Under the pieces are notes generated by a model. The model was not told where the DNA came from, ran no database searches, and saw only the letters and a list, made by a program, of their open reading frames with translations. 64,000 nucleotides of DNA, from contig NZ_GL982513.1 in the NCBI RefSeq assembly GCF_000220255.1, positions 938,021-1,002,020 on the forward strand. The letters run 5' to 3'. Numbering within the stretch: position 1 is the stretch's first letter; each line of letters starts with the position of its first letter. This document shows positions 1 to 8,135 of this stretch, one piece after another. Made by a program: the position numbers and the translations under genes. The DNA is from Prevotella pallens ATCC 700821 (lineage in GTDB: Bacteria; Bacteroidota; Bacteroidia; Bacteroidales; Bacteroidaceae).

Positions 1-39
1 AACAGTATTGTTGATTATCATAAAGTTACTGATTTTTAG
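1..39 (+). CDS. possible C-terminal tail of a gene entering from the left
   Basis: Frame 1 is open from the first base and ends at a TAG at 37-39, giving 12 residues. Frame 2 is also open to a TAA near base 92, so the choice of frame is uncertain. Nothing can be said about function. It may be only chance. Confidence 0.2.
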   Translation, partial: NSIVDYHKVTDF

Positions 40-103
40 CGACATGTGCAACTTTTTTTACATTCATATTTCTGATATTTTATCTATTGATTAATTCCGC
101 CAA

Positions 104-175
104 CGGGTATAAATTTTAAAATTGTAATTATGTTTTTTAATTTTCTAATTATAATTTTTCAAGCAGTAGTTATAA
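104..175. repeat. short AT-rich array, TAATTATA core, 21-bp spacing
   Basis: Cores resembling TAATTATA start near 125, 146 and 167, each 21 bp apart; a degenerate one may lie near 104-108. The same core and spacing recur at 4685-4777 and 60455-60548. This is the weakest of the three arrays of this family. Confidence 0.4.
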
Positions 176-218
176 AAAGAAAATACATAAGTAAGTCCCC
201 AAAAATTAAGTAAGTGTT

Positions 219-249
219 TTTGTTAGTTACCAATAAAAATGTATATTTG
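219..249 (+). promoter_or_regulatory. Bacteroidales promoter of the SUKH gene
   Basis: TTTG ends at 222, then 19 bases, then TATATTTG at 242-249, the consensus -33/-7 pair. The box lies inside the longest open frame (from 239), so translation must start downstream of it. Confidence 0.75.
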
Positions 250-253
250 CACA

Positions 254-766
254 ATGGTAATGAAAAAGAACGTTATGGAAAGACTTCAAAGAATTCTTAA
301 GTCAATTTCAGAAACAAACGGCTGTAAATTGGTGAAAAGAGAAAAGCCTATAAATATTGAACTAGGTATTATATTACCTGATGATTTGAGATTTTATTTT
401 GAAAATTATACTTCTATTACGTTTTGGGAAAAATCAAATTATTCTGTGAAAATAGTCGGAATAGAAGGTTTTAAAAAAGCCAACCCTATTATAATAGGCG
501 AAGATGTTCCTGATGATATTAGTAATAATTGGTTTATAATAGCAGAAGATAATCCACAATTCATAACAATAGATTTATTTAAAGAACGTTTAGGAAGATG
601 TTATGATAGCTTTTGGGATAGGCATGGAGTTGTAGGAGAACAGCCAATTATTGCAAATTCATTTACAGAACTATTAGAACAATTATATCAAAGCAAAGGC
701 GATTATTTTTATTGGTTACAAGAAGACTTTGAAAATATGGGAGATGCATACGATTGTTTTGTGTAA
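254..766 (+). CDS. SUKH (SMI1/KNR4) family protein, likely immunity protein
   Basis: A SUKH-superfamily protein of about 170 residues. Visible family features are the 'LPDDLRFYFENY' helix near the N-terminus, a central beta region with 'NNWFIIAEDN', and a C-terminal helix 'SFTELLEQLYQ'. SUKH proteins in bacteria are mostly immunity proteins that bind and block toxins of contact-dependent or secreted systems; no partner toxin is visible here. The open frame begins at 239, but the promoter -7 box occupies 242-249, so ATG 254 (leaderless), 260 or 275 are the realistic starts. The gene opens a cluster of similar-sized AT-rich genes, which supports the immunity reading. The family call is fairly sure; the role is inferred. 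Confidence 0.8.
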   Translation: MVMKKNVMERLQRILKSISETNGCKLVKREKPINIELGIILPDDLRFYFENYTSITFWEKSNYSVKIVGIEGFKKANPIIIGEDVPDDISNNWFIIAEDNPQFITIDLFKERLGRCYDSFWDRHGVVGEQPIIANSFTELLEQLYQSKGDYFYWLQEDFENMGDAYDCFV

Positions 767-855
767 GATGTACAGAGTAAATGAGAAAACGAATAGCCAA
801 TATATTTCTAATAAATAATATTTGGCTTTAACTGCACAATAAAATATAAATTTAT

Positions 856-1881
856 ATGAAAGCAAAACTAAAAGTAATAGACAGTTGGGAGTTTGAAGAT
901 ATACAGTTATCTAGAACTTCCTTTAAATATAGTCCAACCGGTGGTAAAGAAATGGTGATGCGTGGTGAGAACGAAATAGTATTTTCTATTTATCATTCAG
1001 AGAAAAAACAAGATGGAATACTATGGATAAAGGGCAAAAACGTCCGCTTTTTCCCTACTCCAGAAGCCAAAGAACAACAGGATATTTGGAAGATGCCTGT
1101 ACTTTTATCCTGCGATAAAGGAATATTGCTGCTTTGTGGTGCTAGTAATACATTATGGTTATTACAAACTCAGGAAAGTGAATGGTTACCTATTTCAATT
1201 GAAGAGTGGACGCTCAGAGGAATACCTATGAAAGTGGCTGTTACAGGAATAAATGATACTTTTCCAATAGTATGTAGGGTTGATTCTATGTTAGAAGCTA
1301 CCAATTCTTTTGCTATACTTTCTGTTGATTTTGATAAGAAAACTGCCCGTTGGACTCATAATGGCTCGTGTATATATAACAAAGAAGAAATTCGTCAGCA
1401 ACATCTTGATGCTGTAAAAAAGGTAAATGGAAATTTTGCTTTAGCCGATTATAATTATAATTATCCTTTGATAGGTTCAATCTATGAACAAAATGAGAAG
1501 TTGTATGCCTTTCTGGAAAGTAGTACAATAAACCCAGCAGGATTAAGTATGATGGGATATTACTCTTATGTAGAAATAAGCAAAGATGGATTGATTAAAA
1601 GAAAATTATGGGGTAAAGATAACTTAAATCAATTACCAGGAAAGCATGGAGTAAGGGGCAAGTTTTCAGCAGAACAGAATTACTTGATTATTTCACCTAT
1701 ATTCAAGAATGATGAATGGAAAGGAAAACCTAAGCTGTTACGTCTTTCAGACTGTACACTAATAGATGTTGTTATGCCAAGAGGTTATACTTCCTTCCGT
1801 ATATTGGATATATGGGGCAACAAGATGTTTATTAGCGACGATCAGACAAAGCTAAACCTTTGCGAAATTATATTTGAATAA
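856..1881 (+). CDS. hypothetical protein, beta-rich, 341 residues
   Basis: I do not recognise the family. The protein lacks a signal peptide and membrane segments and alternates short hydrophobic strands with polar turns ('ILWIKGKNVRFF', 'GILLLCGASNTLWLL'), which would fit a beta-propeller or other all-beta fold. It starts 89 bp after the SUKH gene stop on the same strand and could be cotranscribed with it. Its place in the accessory block suggests an immunity-associated or orphan cargo gene, but that is context only. Confidence 0.65.
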   Translation: MKAKLKVIDSWEFEDIQLSRTSFKYSPTGGKEMVMRGENEIVFSIYHSEKKQDGILWIKGKNVRFFPTPEAKEQQDIWKMPVLLSCDKGILLLCGASNTLWLLQTQESEWLPISIEEWTLRGIPMKVAVTGINDTFPIVCRVDSMLEATNSFAILSVDFDKKTARWTHNGSCIYNKEEIRQQHLDAVKKVNGNFALADYNYNYPLIGSIYEQNEKLYAFLESSTINPAGLSMMGYYSYVEISKDGLIKRKLWGKDNLNQLPGKHGVRGKFSAEQNYLIISPIFKNDEWKGKPKLLRLSDCTLIDVVMPRGYTSFRILDIWGNKMFISDDQTKLNLCEIIFE

Positions 1882-1946
1882 GCGCCAAATTATAGAAGAA
1901 GTAGTCGCAAATTATAACGAATAATATATAGTGAAATGGATTTTTA

Positions 1947-1978
1947 TTTTGTTCATTTCTTAGATTTCATTACTTTTG
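1947..1978 (+). promoter_or_regulatory. promoter of the 2010 gene
   Basis: TTTTG ends at 1951, 19 bases, then TACTTTTG at 1971-1978. The sequence just before and across the -7 box closely resembles that at 7072-7103. Confidence 0.75.
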
Positions 1979-2009
1979 TATAACATTGAACAGTTATGGA
2001 ATAAATAAA

Positions 2010-2441
2010 ATGGAAGAAATAAAAGACTTCAAGTATCTTTATTCAGATGTTTTAAAAGAACATTCAAATATTTTTGATAGAACTCCAATAGCTATTACTT
2101 GGTCTTTCAAAGGTAAAACGTATAAAAGAGAAAATATAACAGACAGATTAATAGCCGATTATTCTAAAAGTTATAATGCTATTGCTGTTGTAGAAGCTCC
2201 TTATTCAAAGGCATTTAATAATGTGTATATCGTAAATGCAGAAAACAAATTAATGATTAACGATTTTAAAAAACTACTCTTTAATAATATAACAAATGGC
2301 ATTTCTAATTTGTGTTTTGTAGAAGGAGTTATTTGCGAAGGCTCAACATTCTTGTTTCATTTAATTATACGTAATAACGATTTTTCTATTTCTTTTGATT
2401 TAGCAACAAAAACTTTTGGCAAATTAACCGAAATAAGGTGA
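2010..2441 (+). CDS. hypothetical protein, probably truncated by an in-frame stop
   Basis: An unrecognised cytosolic protein of about 143 residues. The open frame extends back to a TTG at 1986, but the promoter box ends at 1978, so the first ATG at 2010 is the better start. The frame ends at TGA 2439-2441, yet the same frame continues with protein-like sequence (LWHDINITFKYGNIYEITL...) to a second TGA at 2526-2528 and again to a TAA at 2625-2627. This looks like a longer protein cut by one or two point mutations, or a fused remnant of a second small gene. It lies in the accessory block and may once have been an immunity protein. Confidence 0.6.
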   Translation: MEEIKDFKYLYSDVLKEHSNIFDRTPIAITWSFKGKTYKRENITDRLIADYSKSYNAIAVVEAPYSKAFNNVYIVNAENKLMINDFKKLLFNNITNGISNLCFVEGVICEGSTFLFHLIIRNNDFSISFDLATKTFGKLTEIR

Positions 2442-2627
2442 TTATGGCACGATATCAATATTACTTTTAAATATGGCAACATATATGAAATAACATTATC
2501 TAATGAGAAATATGTTTATGTATACTGAATAGAACAATTTAGTTTTGGAATATTCAAATATATTTCTGAAGAGTCTTTAACAGATATAAGTTGCTTATTA
2601 TCTTTACTTCTGCTAAAAATGTTCTAA
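2442..2627 (+). pseudogene. in-frame remnant downstream of the 2010 gene
   Basis: After TGA 2439-2441 the same reading frame encodes 28 residues ending YVYVY, TGA at 2526-2528, then 32 more residues (IEQFSFGIFKYISEESL...) to TAA at 2625-2627. The segment 'KYGNIYEITLSNEKYVYVY' followed by a Trp-compatible TGA and 'IEQFSFGIF' resembles the start of small immunity proteins whose opening reads 'GDIYEI.L..GKY.Y'; I would compare it with the Imm26 type, but this is a guess. Either a separate degraded gene or the lost C-terminus of the upstream one. Confidence 0.4.
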
Positions 2628-2653
2628 ATATCTTGCCATATTTTTTTGTTTAT

Positions 2654-3163
2654 TTAAATATCATAATAGCCAACATTTCCAATGCCAATTGTCCAAAAGA
2701 ATTTTGCTTTATTTTGTTCAGTTTTCCAAATATTTTTTTCTTCTTCTGTGGCATCTTTTATTTCATATTCAGAAAAATTTTCAGGAATATTCTGTCGCCA
2801 TATACCAACAGAAATATCAGAAAAGCAGTAACTATATTGTGCTTCTGTATCGTCAATGTTACTTCCATTCTTTTCTTTTAAAAGCTTTACTAATTCATCT
2901 GCTTCTATTTCAAAAGGATTGATGCCATATATTGTAGGATTTATATACTTGGTATTTGGTCCTTGTAGTTCTATAAACTCTAGTTTTTGGTTAATATCAA
3001 AATCCAATCTGAATTCATATCTATCATAATAGAGTTGATTTTCTTCTTGAATATTTGGTTTACCTAAGATGTTGATAATAGATTTCATATCATTTCCTAA
3101 GTCAATATCCAAATTATCCATTTTTACTCCTTTTAAAGGAATTATTTCTATTGATTTTTTCAT
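2654..3163 (-). CDS. hypothetical small protein, immunity-like, 169 residues
   Basis: Not assigned to a named family. It is an acidic soluble protein with an N-terminal 'GVKMDNLDIDLGNDMKSIINILGKP' type beta-alpha region (about residues 12-36) and a C-terminal Trp-containing part. The 'LG.....V...LG.P' pattern followed by a strand with 'YDRYEFRLDF' is seen in small uncharacterised proteins found beside polymorphic toxins. It is second in a two-gene minus-strand unit, starting 26 bp after the upstream gene stops. It converges with the remnant at 2442-2627. Confidence 0.6.
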   Translation of the reverse strand: MKKSIEIIPLKGVKMDNLDIDLGNDMKSIINILGKPNIQEENQLYYDRYEFRLDFDINQKLEFIELQGPNTKYINPTIYGINPFEIEADELVKLLKEKNGSNIDDTEAQYSYCFSDISVGIWRQNIPENFSEYEIKDATEEEKNIWKTEQNKAKFFWTIGIGNVGYYDI

Positions 3164-3189
3164 ATCTAATATGGTATATTTATGTAACT

Positions 3190-3603
3190 TTACAAATAGA
3201 GTAAATCGCCGTGATCAGTTTCACATAACAAATTTTGGAATTTCAAATCTGTTATGTAATATTCGAAGAAGGAACATTCTCCTAAAATTTTGATAATATT
3301 TCTAACTGACAATTTAAATACATGGATTGTTTCTAACTCTGTTATAAGATAACAAACTTCGTCATCATTAAAAAATTGATTAATTCTTTGATATTGAAAT
3401 TCGTCCTCGTAAGAAAAAGATTTAGGGTTCTTTTTGAAAGCTAACCACCAAACTCTGGGATTTCCAACAACATATTTGTCCATGATAGCAGTTATGATAT
3501 CATCTTTTTCTTTATTTTGAACTTCTATAATATCCTCTTTACAGTCTAAAGAGTTTATTGCTTCTATCAATTCTGTATATTTTTCATCTGTACTTAAGCA
3601 CAT
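3190..3603 (-). CDS. hypothetical small protein, immunity-like, 137 residues
   Basis: A soluble acidic protein with 'NPRVWWLAFKKNP' in the middle and an ending 'EYYITDLKFQNLLCETDHGDLLYL'-type tail (last 24 residues). This layout resembles DUF6756-like proteins, which end in a Trp/Leu-rich strand followed by 'CE.HHD'; I recall the pattern but could not check it. It is first in a two-gene unit with the 2654 gene and has a -7 box about 85 bp upstream. Function is likely protective or regulatory; uncertain. Confidence 0.6.
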   Translation of the reverse strand: MCLSTDEKYTELIEAINSLDCKEDIIEVQNKEKDDIITAIMDKYVVGNPRVWWLAFKKNPKSFSYEDEFQYQRINQFFNDDEVCYLITELETIHVFKLSVRNIIKILGECSFFEYYITDLKFQNLLCETDHGDLLYL

Positions 3604-3687
3604 AATGTTCCATTTTTAATTTAAAGCAGATATGTTTCTCTCGCCTTTTTCAATTTACTATACGTTTTTAAACAGAGTTTATTGCTA

Positions 3688-3695
3688 CAAATATA
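3688..3695 (-). promoter_or_regulatory. -7 box for the 3603 gene
   Basis: Reads TATATTTG on the minus strand. No good -33 at 19-21 bp. The surrounding bases (gctacaaatatagt) are nearly repeated at 7000-7011. Confidence 0.5.
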
Positions 3696-3780
3696 GTTAT
3701 TTATTTTGATAGCTTCTTATACTATTTTTGTTTGAATTTTAGTTTGACAACTATAGCTCTCTATTTTACAAGCGTTTTTC

Positions 3781-4440
3781 TTATTCAGATTTTATCCCTA
3801 AGTAAGCATCAATTGTTTTCAGTATCATTTCTTTATCATCAAAAATATTGTACCAAGCGATTATTAAAGCATTTTTTCTCCAGAAAGTAAAACATAGAGT
3901 GGGAGATTCCGATGCAACGTCTACGTTTATAGGTTCGTTACCAATCTTTCTTTTTAGATAGTTCAATAGATTTTGTTGGTCGGACGGAAATTCAAGTTTA
4001 TCTATAACAAAATGCGTATTGCAAATGCTATCATTATCGTTTTTGTATGGAACATTTAAAAAGGTGTGCTGATAATTATATTTTATGTTATTGATTTTTA
4101 GATGTAACGATTTTCTATCACTTTGGGTGAGCGATTCAAAGAAAGGAATAATATATAGTCGATGTATATGTTCTATTTGAGGAATAGCGGTATGCGTCTC
4201 CTTAGGAAATGCTTTTTTATTCCAAGCATATTCTATGAACTCTAAAACCTTGAAATCAGTTTTACAAGAATCTTTATGCGCAAACTGCTGGATTGTATTG
4301 CACGAACTTGTATCTTTTGCTATAACAGAAGAAACAAACAATAAGTTAAACAAGACAAAGAATGGTATGTAGTATTTTACTGAATATGTATTCTTTGTTG
4401 TTTGATTAGAGATAACTCTATGTATTTCTCGCAATTTCAT
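3781..4440 (-). CDS. hypothetical exported or membrane-anchored protein
   Basis: A 219-residue protein with a hydrophobic segment at about residues 24-41 (YYIPFFVLFNLLFVSSVIA) preceded by a basic stretch, so it is probably exported or anchored by its N-terminus. The remainder is polar, with Cys residues and no motif I recognise. A -7/-33 promoter lies 40 bp upstream. An internal start closer to the hydrophobic segment is possible but no better-placed ATG is seen. It is transcribed apart from its neighbours. Role unknown; as a periplasmic protein in an immunity-gene block it could protect against a periplasm-acting toxin. Confidence 0.6.
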   Translation of the reverse strand: MKLREIHRVISNQTTKNTYSVKYYIPFFVLFNLLFVSSVIAKDTSSCNTIQQFAHKDSCKTDFKVLEFIEYAWNKKAFPKETHTAIPQIEHIHRLYIIPFFESLTQSDRKSLHLKINNIKYNYQHTFLNVPYKNDNDSICNTHFVIDKLEFPSDQQNLLNYLKRKIGNEPINVDVASESPTLCFTFWRKNALIIAWYNIFDDKEMILKTIDAYLGIKSE

Positions 4441-4479
4441 CTTTAAAAATATTATAGTTACAAGTTCTTAACTACCTTG

Positions 4480-4511
4480 CAAATATAGTTATTTTGCGTT
4501 TAACAACCAAA
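4480..4511 (-). promoter_or_regulatory. promoter of the 4440 gene
   Basis: Minus-strand TTTG (4508-4511), 20 bases, TATATTTG (4480-4487). Leader of about 36 bases. Confidence 0.65.
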
Positions 4512-4682
4512 GAAAATAAAGTTTTTAATGAACGTAGTAAAAATTTGGAAAGATGCTTTCTCGAGTCGTTATTTTGTTATCATAAGTTGTTTCTGAACTG
4601 ATGTATCTTTGTTCGTTTTCATGTAACGATGTAGCAAACATCTATCTTTTCAACAGTCGATTTAGCCTTTAAGTAAAGGAGA

Positions 4683-4780
4683 GATAATTATGACCCGAAA
4701 ATTTATAATTAAAAACGCACAAGTTTATTATTATAAATTTTTATTTTGTAATTATAAAATTAAAATTTATAATAATAAAA
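4683..4780. repeat. tandem array, TAATTATA-type core, 21-22 bp period
   Basis: Cores start near 4685, 4706, 4728, 4749 and 4770; the third is degenerate. Intervals are 21-22 bp. The same core and period appear at 60455-60548 and, weaker, at 125-175. The 386-bp gap 4441-4826 otherwise shows only the promoter of the 4440 gene. Confidence 0.55.
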
Positions 4781-4826
4781 TTTCGGAAGACTATTATAGC
4801 CTGATTTTATGTCCTTATTATGAGAA

Positions 4827-5171
4827 TTAAAACCATTCAAAAAGAGAAAGCAAATGGTTGTCTTTTATGCAGTTATCATACCATTCGTTGTAGTCTATTG
4901 GTACTTCGGCACTCATTCCTTTCAGCCAATATTGTTCGCCATAAGCACCCAACATTGCCCAATGATATTCAGTTTCATGACTTATGCATATTACATCATC
5001 AAAATCGGCTGGCTTTTTATAATAATGTTTCTTTAGAATTTCATCTGCTTCGGCTTCTGTTTTGTGTCCATATTTTACCAAAATACACCTGATAATAAAC
5101 AGCCATGCGTTATAATACATACCAACTTTTTCGCCAGTCTTGTTGTCCGAAAAAACTAATAACTCTTCCAT
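4827..5171 (-). CDS. hypothetical small protein, 114 residues
   Basis: Unrecognised family. A soluble protein rich in aromatic residues, with 'DVICISHETEYHWAMLGAYGEQYW' at about residues 58-81 and an acidic helix 'EAEADEILKKHY' before it. It is last of three minus-strand genes (6963 to 4827), 7 bp after the 369-residue gene, so it is likely translated from the same mRNA. Its size and company suggest an immunity protein, but no direct evidence is seen. Confidence 0.6.
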   Translation of the reverse strand: MEELLVFSDNKTGEKVGMYYNAWLFIIRCILVKYGHKTEAEADEILKKHYYKKPADFDDVICISHETEYHWAMLGAYGEQYWLKGMSAEVPIDYNEWYDNCIKDNHLLSLFEWF

Positions 5172-5178
5172 TTATTTT

Positions 5179-6288
5179 TTAGTTGTAGCAATTGTAAATA
5201 TCGTCTATATTGTTTGCGCTCTCAATAGACATCCCTTCGGGCATTATTCCTGCATAAAGGAGCGAATAAGTGTGAGTGCGAAATTCTTCAGTCATTAAAT
5301 TATAAAAATATAATTGCGTTTCAGTAAGCATCTTTTTATCAATCAATATACCTTTACCAAGATATTCATGAAATAAGATGCTGCTCAAATCTTCTAACAT
5401 AAACTTATGGGGTGGAAAATTAAAATCTTCGTCAATATTTATTTTTCTTATTGTGTCGTATCCATTCATAATATCATTGATAGTGTTTTTCTGATATCTT
5501 GCATCTTTATGTAAACTATCAATCATCATAGCAGATGTTGCTAAAACACATTCATAACCATTTCCCCATACAAATGATTGTTGTTTGGGCATAGAAAGAG
5601 AAGTAATAGCAAGTTCTTTGTCAAATTCCATTCCATTTATGCAGAAGCCTAAATTGGTAATGCCATCTTGTTGGGTGGTAATATTTAAATCGTGGATTTT
5701 TAAATTTGGATTTTTGAAACTCATCAATCCACATGCAAAAAGTATCTCTTTAATATTTTGCAAGTTAGCAAGATGAATCAACGTTTCAAAAGTTTTTTGA
5801 TTGTTGTTTAATGCTGATTTATAAAAAATAACTTCTGGCGTTTGCGTTTCTATATTGTCAGGAAATACGCTTTTCACGAAAGATTGAAAACGCTTATAAA
5901 ATTTAAACTCGTTAGAATATTGCGAAGACAATTTTTGTGCTGCAATCTGATATTCTATAGGAGGAATTAAAATAGAATTTTCGTCTCGAATAAACTCTTG
6001 AAATATATATCCTAAGAAGTTTAAAATCTCATTTTTATATTGATGTTTCCCATTTTGAAGAATGTTGAACTCTATAACTTCAATTACAGGTTCTATAATA
6101 TCATATATTTTAAATTGATGTTTTATGTTGGGAGCTAATTCGTTATAAAGAAAATATTCAATATTTTCTGGTGCGTCATTGGCAGAAAATAAATAATCTA
6201 ATTGAGAAGGTATTTCTTTAATAGCCTCTTTGTTCGGTGCATGATAATGTTGCCAATCAATATTCATTTTTTCCATCTTATTTTGCAA
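5179..6288 (-). CDS. hypothetical protein, helical, 369 residues
   Basis: I do not recognise this protein. It has no signal peptide and appears mostly alpha-helical, with regularly spaced amphipathic helices that would suit a HEAT-like or other solenoid fold. A segment near residues 220-255 ('CINGMEFDKELAITSL') is more strand-like. It sits in the middle of a three-gene unit, 39 bp after the 211-residue gene. Starts at residue 1 or at Met5 are equally possible. It is the largest gene of the minus-strand unit, with two small genes around it. Confidence 0.6.
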   Translation of the reverse strand: MQNKMEKMNIDWQHYHAPNKEAIKEIPSQLDYLFSANDAPENIEYFLYNELAPNIKHQFKIYDIIEPVIEVIEFNILQNGKHQYKNEILNFLGYIFQEFIRDENSILIPPIEYQIAAQKLSSQYSNEFKFYKRFQSFVKSVFPDNIETQTPEVIFYKSALNNNQKTFETLIHLANLQNIKEILFACGLMSFKNPNLKIHDLNITTQQDGITNLGFCINGMEFDKELAITSLSMPKQQSFVWGNGYECVLATSAMMIDSLHKDARYQKNTINDIMNGYDTIRKINIDEDFNFPPHKFMLEDLSSILFHEYLGKGILIDKKMLTETQLYFYNLMTEEFRTHTYSLLYAGIMPEGMSIESANNIDDIYNCYN

Positions 6289-6327
6289 TTTCTTTTCCTT
6301 TTGTTGCTTTACTACATACCTGCATTA

Positions 6328-6963
6328 TTAAAGAGGAAATATTACTTTCATCACTTTTTCTGCATTGGCATTCCATTTTATTTGCGACAAATTGCCGTCT
6401 GCATATTCTAAGATAAACTTACTTTTATACAGGTTGTTGGGGAAGAAATCTGTATTCTTAAATAACGACTTATCTTTATGTTGTCTGTCAATGGATATTA
6501 TCCGATTATTTTCGTTGTAGAAATATTCTTCTGCTATAAAATTTCCTTTGCAGTCCATATTCAGCATGGATATTGTCTTTCCATTTTTAAGGATTGAGTG
6601 CTGAATGTAATCTATTTTCTCTACAATATCGAAACTATAAACAATGGTTTCCGAACTATGGTATTCAAAGAATATATATTGGGCGGGCAAATCGTAATTG
6701 TCTGTATAGCCATAAATAGCAACAACTTTGTTTTCGGCATCTAAAAAATGCTGAAACTTACCACTCTTTTTTGTTGGCTCTTTAGCTAATTTTCGTCCTC
6801 TTTTTATGTTTTTCCTCTCCATATCAAAAGGATATATTTCAAATAGAAAAGATGTTCCCCAAATGCAATAAGAATATTCAAATTCTTTCTTCTGTTTGAA
6901 GAGAGAAGAGATATCGCTGGAGTACAGATTCTTCAAAACTTTTTCTTGCTCTTCTATATTCAT
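6328..6963 (-). CDS. hypothetical protein, beta-rich, 211 residues
   Basis: Unrecognised. The C-terminal two thirds contain repeated short segments of the type 'G.....YFYNENNRIISIDRQ' that recall the strand-turn pattern of Rhs/YD-like or MORN-like proteins; several bacterial immunity proteins look like this. It is first gene of the three-gene minus-strand unit and has a -7 box about 40 bp upstream. No signal peptide or membrane segment. Function is inferred from context only. Confidence 0.55.
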   Translation of the reverse strand: MNIEEQEKVLKNLYSSDISSLFKQKKEFEYSYCIWGTSFLFEIYPFDMERKNIKRGRKLAKEPTKKSGKFQHFLDAENKVVAIYGYTDNYDLPAQYIFFEYHSSETIVYSFDIVEKIDYIQHSILKNGKTISMLNMDCKGNFIAEEYFYNENNRIISIDRQHKDKSLFKNTDFFPNNLYKSKFILEYADGNLSQIKWNANAEKVMKVIFPL

Positions 6964-7001
6964 ATAGCGTTACATTTATGTTACACCAAAGTTTATCGCT
7001 A

Positions 7002-7009
7002 CAAATGTA
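7002..7009 (-). promoter_or_regulatory. -7 box for the 6963 operon
   Basis: TACATTTG on the minus strand, about 38 bp before the start codon; no convincing -33. The flanks match those of the box at 3688-3695. Confidence 0.5.
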
Positions 7010-7071
7010 GTAGTTTACTTTTATATGCCCTTATTTTGTTTTCATAATTTTATCTTCTTAACTGCTTTTTA

Positions 7072-7103
7072 TTTGTTCGATTATCTAAATTTCTTTACTT
7101 TTG
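7072..7103 (+). promoter_or_regulatory. promoter of the 7152 gene pair
   Basis: TTTG at 7072-7075, 20 bases, TACTTTTG at 7096-7103. The leader is about 45 bases. Confidence 0.75.
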
Positions 7104-7151
7104 TATGGTAATGAACTATAACGTGGTAATAAGAATACAAAAATAGTATAT

Positions 7152-7583
7152 ATGGATAAAATAGATGAGATAAAAAAAGAGATAGAAATTATTGATACGA
7201 TTGATGATTCTAACATAAGTGATTTAGACGCATTGTGTGAAGACATAATTGAATTGAATAATGAAGGTTGGGATACAGCAATACTTATGGACCCACTTTT
7301 CAGAATTCTTGAGAAAAATTCTGATTTCGATTTTGGTATGCCTGGGCAAATAGTACACACGTTAGAAAAACATTATAAGAAAGGATTAGAAGAAGAATTA
7401 TTTAAATCGCTTAATCGGAAACCAACTTTTTATACGTTGTGGATGTTGAACAGAATAATAAACGGAACTTCTGATGCTAAAGAAAAAGAATGCTATATGG
7501 AAATGCTGAAAAGTATTTTAAAGATGGAAATTCCAGATTATCTAAAAAAACAAGCGCAGCACTTAATAGATTTGCACTCATAA
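7152..7583 (+). CDS. small helical protein, immunity-like, 143 residues
   Basis: An acidic, helical, soluble protein. The segment 'PGQIVHTLEKHYKKGLEEELFKSLNRKPTFYTLWMLNRIING' (about residues 58-99) matches a widespread pattern of small HEAT-like proteins that I associate with toxin immunity loci (for example Imm30-type proteins); the exact family needs checking. It has its own promoter and is followed after 31 bp by the 110-residue gene, so the two probably form an operon. Confidence in the gene is high and in the role moderate. Confidence 0.65.
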   Translation: MDKIDEIKKEIEIIDTIDDSNISDLDALCEDIIELNNEGWDTAILMDPLFRILEKNSDFDFGMPGQIVHTLEKHYKKGLEEELFKSLNRKPTFYTLWMLNRIINGTSDAKEKECYMEMLKSILKMEIPDYLKKQAQHLIDLHS

Positions 7584-7614
7584 TATTATAAAATATAGAA
7601 TCGGCAATACGAAT

Positions 7615-7947
7615 ATGACCGCAGAAGAATTTGTAAGTAACGTAAAAGATGAAGTTTTTAAGGAAACGTTTGAGTATTATTTTAAAACGCTTCCTAATCC
7701 GATTGCAGGGACAGATAAAAATTGGAAAGCGAGCAAGGAATTATATCATAGTTTGAACGAAGAACAAAAACAACAAATGCAAGCTTTTACAAGGTTGGTT
7801 ATGCAAGATGTGGTATCTATAATATTTGGAAAGTTAGATAATATTTCTTCATTTAAAAACCAAGAAGGCAACTTTGAACTTACAATAAATGGAAATGTGA
7901 TAAGTGGAGACTTACAAGAGTTATTCTTGATGGGTATAGATAGTTGA
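7615..7947 (+). CDS. hypothetical small protein, 110 residues
   Basis: Second gene of a two-gene unit. A soluble protein with a helical N-terminal two thirds and a C-terminal 'FELTINGNVISGDLQELFL' strand-turn-helix. I do not recognise a named family, although this ending occurs in small proteins of toxin-immunity neighbourhoods. It starts 31 bp after the 7152 gene stops, with no promoter of its own. Confidence 0.6.
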   Translation: MTAEEFVSNVKDEVFKETFEYYFKTLPNPIAGTDKNWKASKELYHSLNEEQKQQMQAFTRLVMQDVVSIIFGKLDNISSFKNQEGNFELTINGNVISGDLQELFLMGIDS

Positions 7948-8135
7948 GAACAATAAAAAAATTGTTGAGTTGGGGAACTTTTAGCAGAAGTTAAGGTATG
8001 TGCTGCATAGTGGAATAGTTTTCAGATGAACAAAAATAAATAGTTGCATTTGAAACAGTACACTTTAACAACGTATAATAACAAGTTTCTTTGGATAAAT
8101 ATAGAGTTACATTCTGTTATGTTATAATTCGAATA

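Noticed and set aside
2591-3293. Plus-strand frames over 2591-2922 and 3069-3293
   Set aside because: Antisense shadows of the two minus-strand small genes; Phe/Ile-rich translations typical of reversed AT-rich coding DNA.
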